This document shows, one piece after another, positions 1 through 8,618 of a stretch of 64,000 nt of DNA. This DNA is from HO2-45-28 sp964412115 (lineage in GTDB: Bacteria; Patescibacteriota; Minisyncoccia; HO2-45-28), in assembly GCA_964412115.1 (NCBI GenBank), contig CAYPMM010000001.1, positions 1-64,000 of the forward strand, in the 5' to 3' direction. How positions within the stretch are numbered: position 1 is the first letter of the stretch; every line of letters starts with the position of its first letter. Below the pieces are notes generated by a model, which was not told where the DNA came from, ran no database searches, and worked only from the letters and a program-made list of their open reading frames with translations. The position numbers were made by a program, and so were the translations under genes.

Positions 1-1
1 T

Positions 2-862
2 ATCTACACGCCGGAGCAATTTGTCGCCGAACTCTCGCAAAAATACGGGGTCAATCTTGCAGCCAAAGACACCCGAGACCCGCTGACCAAAGAACTGATG
101 GACGATAACGCGCATATATTTTTCGGGTTTGATACTTTCAAAAATCATCAAACTCTTATTGTAAAGCGCCTTTTAGACGCTTCCATGACGGTATTGAGAC
201 AAAACATTACCGATGAAAACAGATTTACCATGACTACCGCTTTTGAAAAATTCGTGGGGGACTTTTCAAGCGAAAAAAATATGCGTCTTTTGGGAGCGTT
301 TAATGTCAAATATATACTGCCCCCGATTGCGTTAAATAACGCGCGGCCTGTTTTTGAAACCCGCGTAATTCAAAATAAAATTCCTGTTTATGTTTACCGG
401 AATCCGTATTTCATGCCCAGGTGGTATTTTGCCGACAGCGTTTTGTGGACCGCAAGCGATGATGCCGGCGCGTTAAAAGCCCTGGACGGCATAAATGATT
501 TCAAAAAAACAACTTTGCTTGAAACGCTGACGCCTAGCGACCCGGCTCTTTCGGCCAAATCAAGCCCAGATGATACGATTGAACTTGAATTTTACACCGC
601 CGGAAATTTGCGGTTAAAAACAAAAACAAAAAATTACCGTTTTTTGGTATTTTCGGAAAGCCGTTTTCCCGATTTCTGGCAAGCGTCCATAAGCGGCAAA
701 GACACTCCTATTTATACCGCAAACTATCTTTATCAGGCGCTTCTCGTTCCGCCCGGAGAAAACATTGTTGAATTTAGATATCCAAAACTATCGGAGCAGG
801 GCCTAATCGTCCTGAATAAGCGCGTCGGGTCTATGTTTAATCAGTTAAAATCAAACCGATGA
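2..862 (+). CDS. Membrane protein C-terminal part (YfhO-like), 5' truncated
   Basis: The reading frame is open from the window edge, so this is the 3' part of a longer gene; the first internal ATG at 98 is not a convincing start. The visible ~286 residues hold a soluble C-terminal region with an LGAFNVKYIL segment followed by a beta-rich stretch. That arrangement resembles the extracytoplasmic tail of YfhO-type multi-pass membrane proteins linked to glycosylation of cell-surface polymers; this family call is inferred from a short motif. Its stop overlaps the next start as ATGA, so it is translationally coupled to the capsule-type gene behind it. Confidence 0.6.
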   Translation: MYTPEQFVAELSQKYGVNLAAKDTRDPLTKELMDDNAHIFFGFDTFKNHQTLIVKRLLDASMTVLRQNITDENRFTMTTAFEKFVGDFSSEKNMRLLGAFNVKYILPPIALNNARPVFETRVIQNKIPVYVYRNPYFMPRWYFADSVLWTASDDAGALKALDGINDFKKTTLLETLTPSDPALSAKSSPDDTIELEFYTAGNLRLKTKTKNYRFLVFSESRFPDFWQASISGKDTPIYTANYLYQALLVPPGENIVEFRYPKLSEQGLIVLNKRVGSMFNQLKSNR

Positions 863-2373
863 AGGCCTGCTTTCTGCTTCAGCGCAGATTCGCCTACGTC
901 GGACACGCCATGGCCGTGGTCTTGCAAAACAGATACGGCGTTAAAGATTTTTGCGGATACGTGTATTTGAGGGACAGTCTTAAATTTTTAAAGACGCAAA
1001 AAGAAATAAATTATTCGGAACTTCTTTTAGACGAGGACGCGCATAATCAGTATAAAAACGAGCCGCTTGATATAAATTATATAAACTGGCTTGAAAAAGA
1101 ATACGGCATTCCGAACCTCTGGCCTTATGTTGAAGTTGACCGCATAGTCAGACACGGCCAGTTTTTAAGAGAGTACCCTTATGACCGTCCACGTTATTCC
1201 CACAACGACATGATGCGAATCCTGCAGGTCAAAGCCAAATCCATTATTAAGTTTCTTGAAAGACAGCGTCCGGATTTTATTTTGTTTTCAGTTATTGGCG
1301 ACATCTCAACTCTCCTCATGTACCACATCGCCCGGAAGATGGGCATAAAAACATTATTTATTCAAACCGCGCGCGTAGAAACAAGGTATTCGCTTACCGA
1401 AAACTATTGGGGGTTAAGCTACATTCAAGGCGCGTTTGCCTATTTGCAAAAAAACCCCGGGCCTGAAACCGAGGAAACAAAAAGGGCCGAATTGTTTCTG
1501 GAGAATTTCAGAGCAAAGCCGCGTTCTCATGCCCCGACCGATTCGCCGAAACAAAGGCCGATCGGCAGAAAAAAACAATTTAAGTTCCTGCTGCCCAAAA
1601 ACATCATTCATTCGCTCGGCTGGAATTTCAAAATAATTTACGACTATATAAGAAACCGGCATAAAGACGACTTTAACGCGGTAAAACCGTGGCATTATTT
1701 TATTGACCGGGTCAAAAGAAAATTAAGGGTTCTAAGAGGCTTTTACGACCTGTATGACGCTCCGAACTTAGAGGAAGAATTTGCTTTTTTCCCGATGCAT
1801 CTTGAGCCCGAAATATCCATTTCTCTTTTTGCTCCTTTCTACACCGACCAGCTTTGGCTCATCAAACAAATAGCCCGTTCGCTGCCGATTGCGCACAAAC
1901 TGTATGTTAAAGAGCATCCGGCCATGTTCGGATATAGAACGCGCGGTTTTTACAAAGAACTTAAGAAAATACCGAATGTTAAACTGATTAACCCGGCGCT
2001 GGAAAGTTTTCCAATAACAAACGGCGCCAAGCTCATAATCACCATAAACGGCACCGCCGGCTGGGAGGGAGTTTTACTTAAAAAACCGGTCATAACTTTC
2101 GGCAATGTGTTTTATAACGTTCTGCCAATGGTCAAAAAGTGTACGGCCATTGAAGACCTGCCGCGTATCGTCAGAGAACAGCTGGAAAATTTCAGCCACG
2201 ACGAACCGGCGCTTATAAACTTGATAGCATCCATTTACAAAGAAAGCGCCGACTTAAATCTGGTCCAAATCTGGGATGTTGAGGGCGGAGCGGAAATGGA
2301 AAAGAAAAAAGAAGTGGTAACCAGATTCGTTGATTTTTTGGCGCAAAAACTCGGGCTTAGTTTGGCGCGTTAA
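859..2373 (+). CDS. Capsule polysaccharide synthesis-type glycosyltransferase
   Basis: 504 residues. The C-terminal third carries the signature of the capsule polysaccharide biosynthesis (KpsC/KpsS-like) family: a VKEHPAMFG stretch, then NGTAGWEG followed by a KPVITFG-type segment near residues 350-420. Proteins of this family transfer sugars such as Kdo or attach lipid or linker sugars at the cytoplasmic face of the membrane. The N-terminal half contains a Rossmann-like strand (RPDFILFSVIGD). It starts at the ATG overlapping the previous stop. The acceptor cannot be inferred. It belongs to the plus-strand run of glycan genes at 1-5725. Confidence 0.75.
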   Translation: MKACFLLQRRFAYVGHAMAVVLQNRYGVKDFCGYVYLRDSLKFLKTQKEINYSELLLDEDAHNQYKNEPLDINYINWLEKEYGIPNLWPYVEVDRIVRHGQFLREYPYDRPRYSHNDMMRILQVKAKSIIKFLERQRPDFILFSVIGDISTLLMYHIARKMGIKTLFIQTARVETRYSLTENYWGLSYIQGAFAYLQKNPGPETEETKRAELFLENFRAKPRSHAPTDSPKQRPIGRKKQFKFLLPKNIIHSLGWNFKIIYDYIRNRHKDDFNAVKPWHYFIDRVKRKLRVLRGFYDLYDAPNLEEEFAFFPMHLEPEISISLFAPFYTDQLWLIKQIARSLPIAHKLYVKEHPAMFGYRTRGFYKELKKIPNVKLINPALESFPITNGAKLIITINGTAGWEGVLLKKPVITFGNVFYNVLPMVKKCTAIEDLPRIVREQLENFSHDEPALINLIASIYKESADLNLVQIWDVEGGAEMEKKKEVVTRFVDFLAQKLGLSLAR

Positions 2374-2392
2374 TATTTTTTTTTAAAATAAT

Positions 2393-3241
2393 ATGGCCAT
2401 TAAACTTCCACAGGGGGCAATTTTTACGGCGATGCGCGAAAAACTTAAAAAACGCGTTAAGAGTCCGGCTCTAAGGGGGGGCGCAAAAAAGCTGGCCGGA
2501 TTTGCGGCCCAAATTTTAGGCCGGGTAAAAAAAATGCAGTTTCCTGAAAAGTACGGATGGGACTGGCGGTTTGAAATGCTTTTGGAAAAGTACGAACCCG
2601 AAACCACAGCACTGGTTAAAAAAATAGTAAAACCCGACATGGTTATAATGGATGTCGGAGCGCATATAGGATATTACGCCAGAATTTTCTCAAGGCTCAC
2701 TGGCAAAAGGGGCCAGGTGTACGCCTTTGAGCCGGACGCCGAAAATTTTAAACTGCTTGAAAAAAATACGGCCCGGATCGGAAATATTGCAATAACGGAA
2801 ACGGCTCTCGGCGAAAAAGAGGGCCGGATGAGCCTTTATAGGTCCGCCAATACCGGGTGCCACAGCTTAATTCAAAAAGATTTTCACACCGAATCAAACT
2901 TGGTTGGCGTTGAAACTCTGGATAATTTTAGGCGAAAAAATCATATTGATAAAATAGATTTAATGAAAATAGACGTTGAGGGGGGCGAGCCGATGGTCCT
3001 GTCCGCGGGACATGAAACTCTGAAGGTCACCTCAATGATAATTATGGAGTTTACGCCCGAAAACTTTTTAAAAAACAGCATTAGTCCGGCTTCTTTTTTT
3101 CAAAAACTTGAGGACTCTTACGGCTTTTCGGCATACGCCATAAAAAATGGCGGCGATATTGAAAAAACGGCAATTAACGACGGCGCGTTAAAAAATCTTA
3201 CGGCTGGCAAAGAATCCATAAATATTTTTTTGAAGAAATGA
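2393..3241 (+). CDS. FkbM-family SAM-dependent methyltransferase
   Basis: 282 residues. The SAM-binding motif I is VIMDVGAHIGYYA near residues 82-94, followed by an acidic strand AFEPDAENF that contacts the ribose. The FkbM hallmark MKIDVEGGEPMVLSAG is near residues 190-205. FkbM enzymes O-methylate sugars or polyketides, and in this setting a glycan methyl ether is the likely product. The first ~60 residues are basic and may fold separately. The stop overlaps the next start (ATGA), so it is coupled to the GT4 that follows. No clear Shine-Dalgarno precedes the ATG. Confidence 0.85.
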   Translation: MAIKLPQGAIFTAMREKLKKRVKSPALRGGAKKLAGFAAQILGRVKKMQFPEKYGWDWRFEMLLEKYEPETTALVKKIVKPDMVIMDVGAHIGYYARIFSRLTGKRGQVYAFEPDAENFKLLEKNTARIGNIAITETALGEKEGRMSLYRSANTGCHSLIQKDFHTESNLVGVETLDNFRRKNHIDKIDLMKIDVEGGEPMVLSAGHETLKVTSMIIMEFTPENFLKNSISPASFFQKLEDSYGFSAYAIKNGGDIEKTAINDGALKNLTAGKESINIFLKK

Positions 3242-4440
3242 AAGTTCTGTTTATAACCTCATACGGTTTCAACGAGCGCATGAGAAATTTTGCCGAATAC
3301 ATAGCCGCGCGCGTTCTGGCCGAGCGAGGAAACGCGGTTTTCGCCGTAGCGCGCCCGGAAAAGGGTGAACCGTATTTTGAAGTCAAAGACGGCATAAAAA
3401 TATACAAACCCGCTGGAGTTTTAAAAATAATTTGGCTGACGGCCAGGCTTATTTTTTATGAGCGCCCGGACAGAGTCCACATTTTCAACACCAGAAATAA
3501 CCGCGCCGGAATCATTGCCGCCCTTCTTTGCTATTGGTCCGGCAGGCCGTTTATTTTTACCGAGTACGGGCTCCTGCATGATTATTATCTGGTGACGGAC
3601 AGAGACGACCCGTATCCATATGAGGAAAAAATAAAATTTGACCGCCCGATTCTCGGCTTCAAAAAAGTTTTTCGGGACCTTAAATTAAAACAAAATATTA
3701 AAAATTATCTTTACCACTTTCCGCTATCCAAGGCCCGGGAAGTTGTTTTTGTTTCCAAACACAATCTGTGGATTGCCGGAAAAATGGGCATTACCAACAC
3801 AAAATATCTGCCGTACATCTATGATGACAAACGCTGGTCCTCCGAAAATGCAAACGCAGACTTAAACCTCGCGCGAAGGGCTGCGGAGAAAAAAAATAAA
3901 GGCCGAAGACTCATTTTATTTGTCGGGCAAATAAAATTAAGAAAGGGCTGGGATGTTGCGCTGGAAGCGATGGCCGAGATTAAAACCGATCTTAACGCCG
4001 AGCTTTTGTTTATCACCTCAAGTTCGCCCGGCGAAACCGAGATTGTTTTTAAACTAATTGACCGGCTGGGCATTAAAGATCGGGTAACTTTCTATGAACG
4101 GGTGGACGGAGAAACTCTTAAACGGCTTTATGAAATATCCGATGTGGTTATAGTGCCCTCGCGCTATGAAGGATTTGGCCTGGCGGTCCTTGAGGCCTGG
4201 GAAATGCGCAAACCTGTGGTGGCTTCAGACGTTATAGCCATAAATGAACATGTTTTAAACGGCGTAAACGGAATGCTTGTTCCGCCCAAAAATCCTCCGG
4301 CATTGGCCAAAGCGATTGAAGACGTTCTTAGCGACGGCATTTTGAGAGACAAAATTACCGCCGGAGGCGCCGCGTCTCTTGATTTATTGAAATCGCCTTC
4401 CGCGCGCGACCAGTGGCTTGAACTTTACTTGCGTAAATAA
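3238..4440 (+). CDS. GT4-family glycosyltransferase
   Basis: 400 residues with GT-B architecture. The C-terminal domain begins RRLILFVGQIKLRKGWDVALEA (split here by family logic at about residue 225) and contains the donor-site segment VPSRYEGFGLAVLEAWEMRKPV with the conserved EGFG...E pattern near residues 305-320. This is the retaining GT4 nucleotide-sugar binding site. It adds one sugar to a lipid-linked or polymer acceptor at the cytoplasmic membrane. Donor and linkage cannot be predicted. It overlaps the FkbM gene by 4 bp and is the last of four tightly packed plus-strand genes. Confidence 0.88.
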   Translation: MKVLFITSYGFNERMRNFAEYIAARVLAERGNAVFAVARPEKGEPYFEVKDGIKIYKPAGVLKIIWLTARLIFYERPDRVHIFNTRNNRAGIIAALLCYWSGRPFIFTEYGLLHDYYLVTDRDDPYPYEEKIKFDRPILGFKKVFRDLKLKQNIKNYLYHFPLSKAREVVFVSKHNLWIAGKMGITNTKYLPYIYDDKRWSSENANADLNLARRAAEKKNKGRRLILFVGQIKLRKGWDVALEAMAEIKTDLNAELLFITSSSPGETEIVFKLIDRLGIKDRVTFYERVDGETLKRLYEISDVVIVPSRYEGFGLAVLEAWEMRKPVVASDVIAINEHVLNGVNGMLVPPKNPPALAKAIEDVLSDGILRDKITAGGAASLDLLKSPSARDQWLELYLRK

Positions 4441-4448
4441 AATTAGAA

Positions 4449-4454
4449 TATAAT
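4449..4454 (+). promoter_or_regulatory. Perfect -10 element (TATAAT), leaderless-type spacing
   Basis: A consensus TATAAT ends 8 nt before the ATG at 4463. There is no Shine-Dalgarno in the gap, which would put the transcription start at or next to the start codon. A -35 match is weak (TTGCGT-like, too close). Inference from spacing only. Confidence 0.45.
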
Positions 4455-4462
4455 ATTGTTAT

Positions 4463-5725
4463 ATGAAATCAAAAAAACAAACCGGCCCGGTCAAAAAGTG
4501 CCAGATATGTTCTTATAAAAATCTGCCGAGTGTTTTAGCGCTTGGACATCAGCCTATAGTGCAGGCGTATCTTACAAAAAACCAGCTACGAGAGCCCGAA
4601 ATTACCTATCCCTTAAATCTGTGCCGATGTCCGAAATGCGGTCTTTTGCAGATTGACTATATTATCAGTCCGGAGATCGTATTCCCAAAAAATTATCCTT
4701 ACCGCACCGGACTTACGGGCATGCTTGTTCGAAACTTTCGCGAGCTTGCCGCCGAGCTTGAGAAAAAACACTTCTTTAAAAAAAGTGATTTGGTCGTTGA
4801 TATAGGGTCCAACGACGGAACTTTGCTTCAGGGTTTTAAAGATAGGGGCGCTAAAGTTCTTGGCGTTGAGCCGACTGACGCCGCGCGTGTTGCCGATAAA
4901 AACGGAATTGAAACTCTTCAGGAGTTTTTCACCGAAAAAACGGCGGAAAAAATATTGAAAAAATACGGCAGGGCAAAAATTATAACCGCCGCGAATGTTT
5001 TTGCCCATATTCCCAACCCGCTTGAACTCACAAAAAACATAAAAAGAGTTTTAAGGCCGGATGGCGTTTTTGTTTCGGAGTCGCAATATTTGATGGATAT
5101 TGTGGAGAAATTGGAGTTTGACACGATTTATCACGAACATCTGCGATTTTATTCCATGAAACCCCTGGCAAAACTTTTTTCTTCAGCCAAAATGAGTTTG
5201 ACCGACGCCGAAAGAATAACCGCCGCCGGCGGGTCAATCAGGGTTTATGCCAGGCCCGGCCGCCATCCGATGAGCGAGCGCGCAAAAAAACTTATCGCGG
5301 CCGAAGAAAAAGCCGGTATTTATAACTCTTCGGCTTTAAATAAATTCGCCGAAAAAGTGATTGGCGCGAAAAACGACTTGGTATCTCTTCTTTTAAAATT
5401 GAAAAAGGAGGGCGCTGGCATTGCCGGTATCGGCAGTCCGGCAAGAGCCAACACGCTTTTGGGATTTACAAAAATAAACCGGCATATTCTGGATTATGCC
5501 TGCGAAAAAAGCGGCTCGCCTAAAATAGGCCTTTTTACGCCCGGCACCCACATACCGGTCGTAGATGAAAAAGTATTATTTAAAAAACAGCCCGATTACG
5601 CTCTTGTGCTTTCTTGGCACATAGGCCCGGAGCTGATGAAGATATTCCGCAAAAACGGATATAAAGGAAAATTTATTATGCCCCTGCCGAAGCCGAAAAT
5701 CTATTCCTTGGTCCCGATAAAATAA
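4463..5725 (+). CDS. Sugar C-methyltransferase (zinc-binding N-terminus, TylCIII type)
   Basis: 420 residues with three domains in order. The N-terminal zinc-binding domain has CQIC (res 13-16) and CRCPKCG (about 52-58). The central class I SAM methyltransferase domain has VVDIGSNDGTLL near residue 111. The C-terminal domain contains IAGIGSPARANTLL near residue 325, typical of the C-methyltransferase C-terminal domain. The family (NovU, TylCIII) methylates keto-deoxysugar nucleotides, so a branched deoxysugar may be part of the local glycan. The 3' end overlaps the convergent methyltransferase gene by 25 bp. Confidence 0.88.
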   Translation: MKSKKQTGPVKKCQICSYKNLPSVLALGHQPIVQAYLTKNQLREPEITYPLNLCRCPKCGLLQIDYIISPEIVFPKNYPYRTGLTGMLVRNFRELAAELEKKHFFKKSDLVVDIGSNDGTLLQGFKDRGAKVLGVEPTDAARVADKNGIETLQEFFTEKTAEKILKKYGRAKIITAANVFAHIPNPLELTKNIKRVLRPDGVFVSESQYLMDIVEKLEFDTIYHEHLRFYSMKPLAKLFSSAKMSLTDAERITAAGGSIRVYARPGRHPMSERAKKLIAAEEKAGIYNSSALNKFAEKVIGAKNDLVSLLLKLKKEGAGIAGIGSPARANTLLGFTKINRHILDYACEKSGSPKIGLFTPGTHIPVVDEKVLFKKQPDYALVLSWHIGPELMKIFRKNGYKGKFIMPLPKPKIYSLVPIK

Positions 5726-6495
5726 TAAGCATGGGCTATGTTTGAAGCAGTTTTATAACGCTTAAAAATAAAATCCAGCCAGTTTAGCGGTATAAACAAA
5801 ACTATAAAAATCAGCCAAAAAATCTGATGCAAAAAAACGGAATTGAACGAAAAGAACATCGCCAGCCATTCGCGTAAAATATAGGTCATGGCGTTGGTCG
5901 GACCGACGGCGATACCCAGTTCTTTTTCGTGAAAATCTTTCAAAAGTTCCCTTAACCCTTCCGTGGTCCATCTGTAATAATCGCCGGGCGAAGAGTGATA
6001 GCCGATAATAAAGGGGGTTGAAATATAAATCATTCCGCCCGGCTTCAGCACCCTAAACATTTCAGCAACCGCGGTTTCGGGATCTTTTAAATGCTCAAGC
6101 ATAAATTCAGCGACAACAGCATCGGCGGAGTTGTCGTAAAAAGGAAGATTGTGGACATCGGCGACCACATCCACGCCTTCAAGCGGCAAGATATCAACAT
6201 TAACCGCGTCTTCCCGTACGGTATGCACGCCCGAACCAAGATTTATGATAAAAGCGTCTTTGGATAAATTCGCGACGGTTTTCTGGGCCGACTTTCCGAC
6301 AAATGTCCCAAGGGTGTAATAAAGAAAAAGAAAAAACTTGGGATATTTTTTTAAAAAAAGTTTTAGTTTAAAAATAAGGTCATCCGGTCTTTCGGCGTTT
6401 TTTACCGCGGCATCGGAGTCTACGAAGAAAAATTTTCCGTCCACAAATCTATGTTCTGTATTAAAATATTTAACAAAATCTTTTTTCGGGCTCAT
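5701..6495 (-). CDS. Class I SAM-dependent methyltransferase
   Basis: 264 residues. A motif I-like strand INLGSGVHTVREDAVNVD is followed by VVADVHNLPFYDNSADAVVAEF and LEHLKDP..A..E..RVLKPGG, the Methyltransf_11-type core at residues ~85-160. A hydrophobic segment near the C-terminus (WLIFIVLFIPLNWLDFIF) may tether it to the membrane. The substrate is unknown; sugar or lipid methylation fits the setting. It faces the TylCIII-type gene and overlaps it tail to tail by 25 bp. It sits downstream of the terminator that ends the heptose operon, so it is probably transcribed separately. Confidence 0.82.
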   Translation of the reverse strand: MSPKKDFVKYFNTEHRFVDGKFFFVDSDAAVKNAERPDDLIFKLKLFLKKYPKFFLFLYYTLGTFVGKSAQKTVANLSKDAFIINLGSGVHTVREDAVNVDILPLEGVDVVADVHNLPFYDNSADAVVAEFMLEHLKDPETAVAEMFRVLKPGGMIYISTPFIIGYHSSPGDYYRWTTEGLRELLKDFHEKELGIAVGPTNAMTYILREWLAMFFSFNSVFLHQIFWLIFIVLFIPLNWLDFIFKRYKTASNIAHAYYFIGTKE

Positions 6496-6525
6496 TGATA
6501 ATAAACTAACACAAATTCGCCAAAG

Positions 6526-6554
6526 AAAAAACCCTCTTTTTAAGAGGGTTTTTT
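6526..6554 (-). terminator. Intrinsic terminator of the heptose/transaldolase operon
   Basis: A 9-bp perfect stem (6530-6538 with 6542-6550), a 3-nt loop and T-runs on both sides make this bidirectional in form. The transaldolase stop codon (6540-6542) lies inside the hairpin. Confidence 0.8.
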
Positions 6555-7283
6555 GAGCCAGTTTTCAAAGTTGGCCAAAAACTCTTTAATAACTTCATTT
6601 GTTTTAAAGAGCGAAACCATCTCCGGAAAAAGTTTGGGCTGTACGGTAACGATATGAGCGCCCGAAAGTCCGGCCATTTTCACGTCATTAGCCGAACGTA
6701 TGCTTCCGGCGATTATTTCAACATCGGGATAAGATGCGTCTAAAAGCGAGCGCGTCGCGTAAACGACTTCCCATGGGTCAAAATCTTTTTGGGTAAATGA
6801 CTTTTTTTCAATGCCGTCTTTCAACTCCTTTTCAAACTTTCCGCCAAAGCCCCCGTCTCGGATCCGGCCTACAAACAAACTGACATATCGCGCCCCAGCC
6901 GCGGCTCCCATAATCGCCTGATTAACGGTCATGCAACAAGTGCAATTTACCGAAAAGCCCTTTTTCTTTAACATTTTAATTGCTTTTAGTTCGTCCCGGC
7001 CAATTTGAACCTTAATGCTCAATTGGTCATATCCAAATGTCTTCCTGAAATGTTCCGCCTGTTTAACAATTTCGTCCGGGTCGGTTGAAAATACTTCAAC
7101 GCTAAGATGAATTCCGTTTTGATGTTTTTCAATTAGCTTGATTATCTTTTTAATGTGCTCTTCAAAGGCGGATTTGGGCTCTTTGGCCAAAAGCGACGGA
7201 TTGGTGGTAATTCCCCGCGCAAAACCGCGCTTAAGAGTTTCTTCAATGTCTTCCAGATTGGCGGTGTCAACGAAAAGCTTCAT
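6540..7283 (-). CDS. tal: Transaldolase (TalC/fructose-6-phosphate aldolase type)
   Basis: 247 residues, a normal length for the short transaldolase/FSA subfamily. It opens MKLFVDTANLEDIEE and has the GITTNPSLLAKE loop at 24-35. The Schiff-base lysine is probably K91 in LSIKVQI. GARYVSLFVGRIRD follows. The start at 7283 is preceded by a good GGAGGG ribosome site; the longer frame upstream overlaps gmhB and lacks a site. The start lies 4 bp after the gmhB stop. The operon position suggests that it supplies sedoheptulose 7-phosphate, the GmhA substrate. Whether it is a true transaldolase or an F6P aldolase cannot be settled here. Confidence 0.88.
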   Translation of the reverse strand: MKLFVDTANLEDIEETLKRGFARGITTNPSLLAKEPKSAFEEHIKKIIKLIEKHQNGIHLSVEVFSTDPDEIVKQAEHFRKTFGYDQLSIKVQIGRDELKAIKMLKKKGFSVNCTCCMTVNQAIMGAAAGARYVSLFVGRIRDGGFGGKFEKELKDGIEKKSFTQKDFDPWEVVYATRSLLDASYPDVEIIAGSIRSANDVKMAGLSGAHIVTVQPKLFPEMVSLFKTNEVIKEFLANFENWLKKPS

Positions 7284-7287
7284 GGTC

Positions 7288-7830
7288 TTAGCCCTCCTCT
7301 TTTTCAAGGCGCGAGACAAGTTCAGCCGCTTCCAGCAAATCTCCGACACAAAAATCGCTTTTGACACCGGTATTATAAAAAGCCCGAACAAGAATCGTCC
7401 GGCAACCGGCTGATCTTGCGGCGGCCATATCGTTTTCGGTATCCCCGACCATGAAAGAACGGCTTAAATCAATATGCCATCTTTTTTGCGCGTTAAATAG
7501 CATTCCGGGCTTTGGTTTTTTACAGCCGCAATCTTCATCCCGGCCATGCCGGCAGATAAAAACATCATCAAACCCGAGCCTTTCAATTTCATCCTGAATT
7601 CTCATCCATTCTGCTTCCGACAGATGGCCGTATTTAACGTCAGGCTGATTGGTGACCATAATTCTCATAAAACCGGCAAGCTTTAAAATGCATAGCGCGT
7701 CTCCCGCACCGTCAAAAATACGCAGCTCTTCAAAAGAAAACGGTGCTGTTGGCAGATTAAAACCCGGTCTTTGCACCGGATGATTTACCACGCCGTCGCG
7801 GTCTATAAATACCGCCTTTCGGCTATTCAT
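7288..7830 (-). CDS. gmhB: D-glycero-D-manno-heptose 1,7-bisphosphate phosphatase-like HAD
   Basis: 180 residues, typical of GmhB. HAD motif I is FIDRDGVVN (nucleophile D9, acid D11). Motif II is in MVTNQPDV. The zinc loop has C-x-H...C-x-C (CRHGRDEDCGCKKP, about residues 94-107) and motif III/IV is KPKPGML...VGDTENDM. The zinc loop separates GmhB-like HADs from histidinol phosphatases of simpler build. It removes the C7 phosphate from heptose 1,7-bisphosphate. It overlaps gmhA by 4 bp. Histidinol phosphatase is the main alternative, but the neighbours make the heptose role much likelier. Confidence 0.85.
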   Translation of the reverse strand: MNSRKAVFIDRDGVVNHPVQRPGFNLPTAPFSFEELRIFDGAGDALCILKLAGFMRIMVTNQPDVKYGHLSEAEWMRIQDEIERLGFDDVFICRHGRDEDCGCKKPKPGMLFNAQKRWHIDLSRSFMVGDTENDMAAARSAGCRTILVRAFYNTGVKSDFCVGDLLEAAELVSRLEKEEG

Positions 7831-8486
7831 CTTCCGGCTCCGGTGCTATATGCCGCCTGAATCAATTCTTTCAGCCGAAAAGCTATAAGATGATGCAAAA
7901 CAACATGAAACGATTCAACCAAAGCCGTTGAATCCGCCGGCACCACGACGCAGACATTGACCAAATCTTTCATCGGTCCGCCGTCAAATCCGGATAAACC
8001 GAGAGTAAGACCGCTGCGGTCTTTGATATACTGCAAACCTTTAAGCAGATTTTGCGACCATTTTCCGCCCTTATCGGCTCCGCTTCCGCCGTGAACGCTT
8101 ATGCCGATTCCGATTCCGCCTTGAACGTAGTGGGTATCAAGCCAAGCCGTAAAAAGGTCTTCTTTAGGACGGTCATTTACAATAGCGCTAACAAGCGGAA
8201 TATTATCCCAGGGCGTCAGGGCCTTAAGGCCTCGCCAGCCGGGCATATCGGCAATCGTTTTTGACAGGTCGGCGGCAAAGTGAGTGGCGGTTGAAGCCGA
8301 CCCGCCGTTGCCCATAATATAAATCGGCAAATCTTTTTCCCACGCGCCGAACAAAATACGGATCATTTCGGCAATCTCGCCTTTTTGGGCAACCAGCTTT
8401 TCGGCAACATGTTTAACTTCTTGTAAATGCGATAAAACAAGCGATCTGTCTACGGCATCAAAATCAAAAACCCGTTCCTGCGCCAT
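7827..8486 (-). CDS. gmhA: Phosphoheptose isomerase-like SIS protein
   Basis: 219 residues with a single SIS domain. The phosphosugar-binding segment GNGGSASTATHFAADLSK (about residues 69-86) is a close match to GmhA. GmhA converts sedoheptulose 7-phosphate to D-glycero-D-manno-heptose 7-phosphate in the cytoplasm. An AGAGGT ribosome site lies 8 nt upstream of the ATG. First gene of gmhA-gmhB-tal. The run of H and E residues near the C-terminus (SFHVVLHHLIAF) corresponds to the catalytic helix of the family. DiaA-type SIS proteins are the alternative, made unlikely by context. Confidence 0.85.
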   Translation of the reverse strand: MAQERVFDFDAVDRSLVLSHLQEVKHVAEKLVAQKGEIAEMIRILFGAWEKDLPIYIMGNGGSASTATHFAADLSKTIADMPGWRGLKALTPWDNIPLVSAIVNDRPKEDLFTAWLDTHYVQGGIGIGISVHGGSGADKGGKWSQNLLKGLQYIKDRSGLTLGLSGFDGGPMKDLVNVCVVVPADSTALVESFHVVLHHLIAFRLKELIQAAYSTGAGR

Positions 8487-8593
8487 TTAAACACCTCTTT
8501 GATGTCAAGCCTATTCTGCCATTGAGTCTATCACGCCTTAAGCCGAAAAAAACTTGTAGAAAAATTAAATTCGTGTCGTTATTAAATAAAAAT

Positions 8594-8618
8594 ACCCCGC
8601 AACCGCGGGGTTTTTATT
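8594..8618 (-). terminator. Intrinsic terminator after the heptose kinase gene
   Basis: A 7-bp GC-rich stem (8594-8600 with 8605-8611), a 4-nt AACC loop and a T-rich tail on the minus strand. It separates the kinase gene from gmhA, which must have its own promoter in 8487-8593. Confidence 0.8.

Noticed and set aside
8487..8593. TTGACA near 8503 as a promoter for gmhA
   Set aside because: It lies about 17 bp before the start codon, too close for a -35 box.
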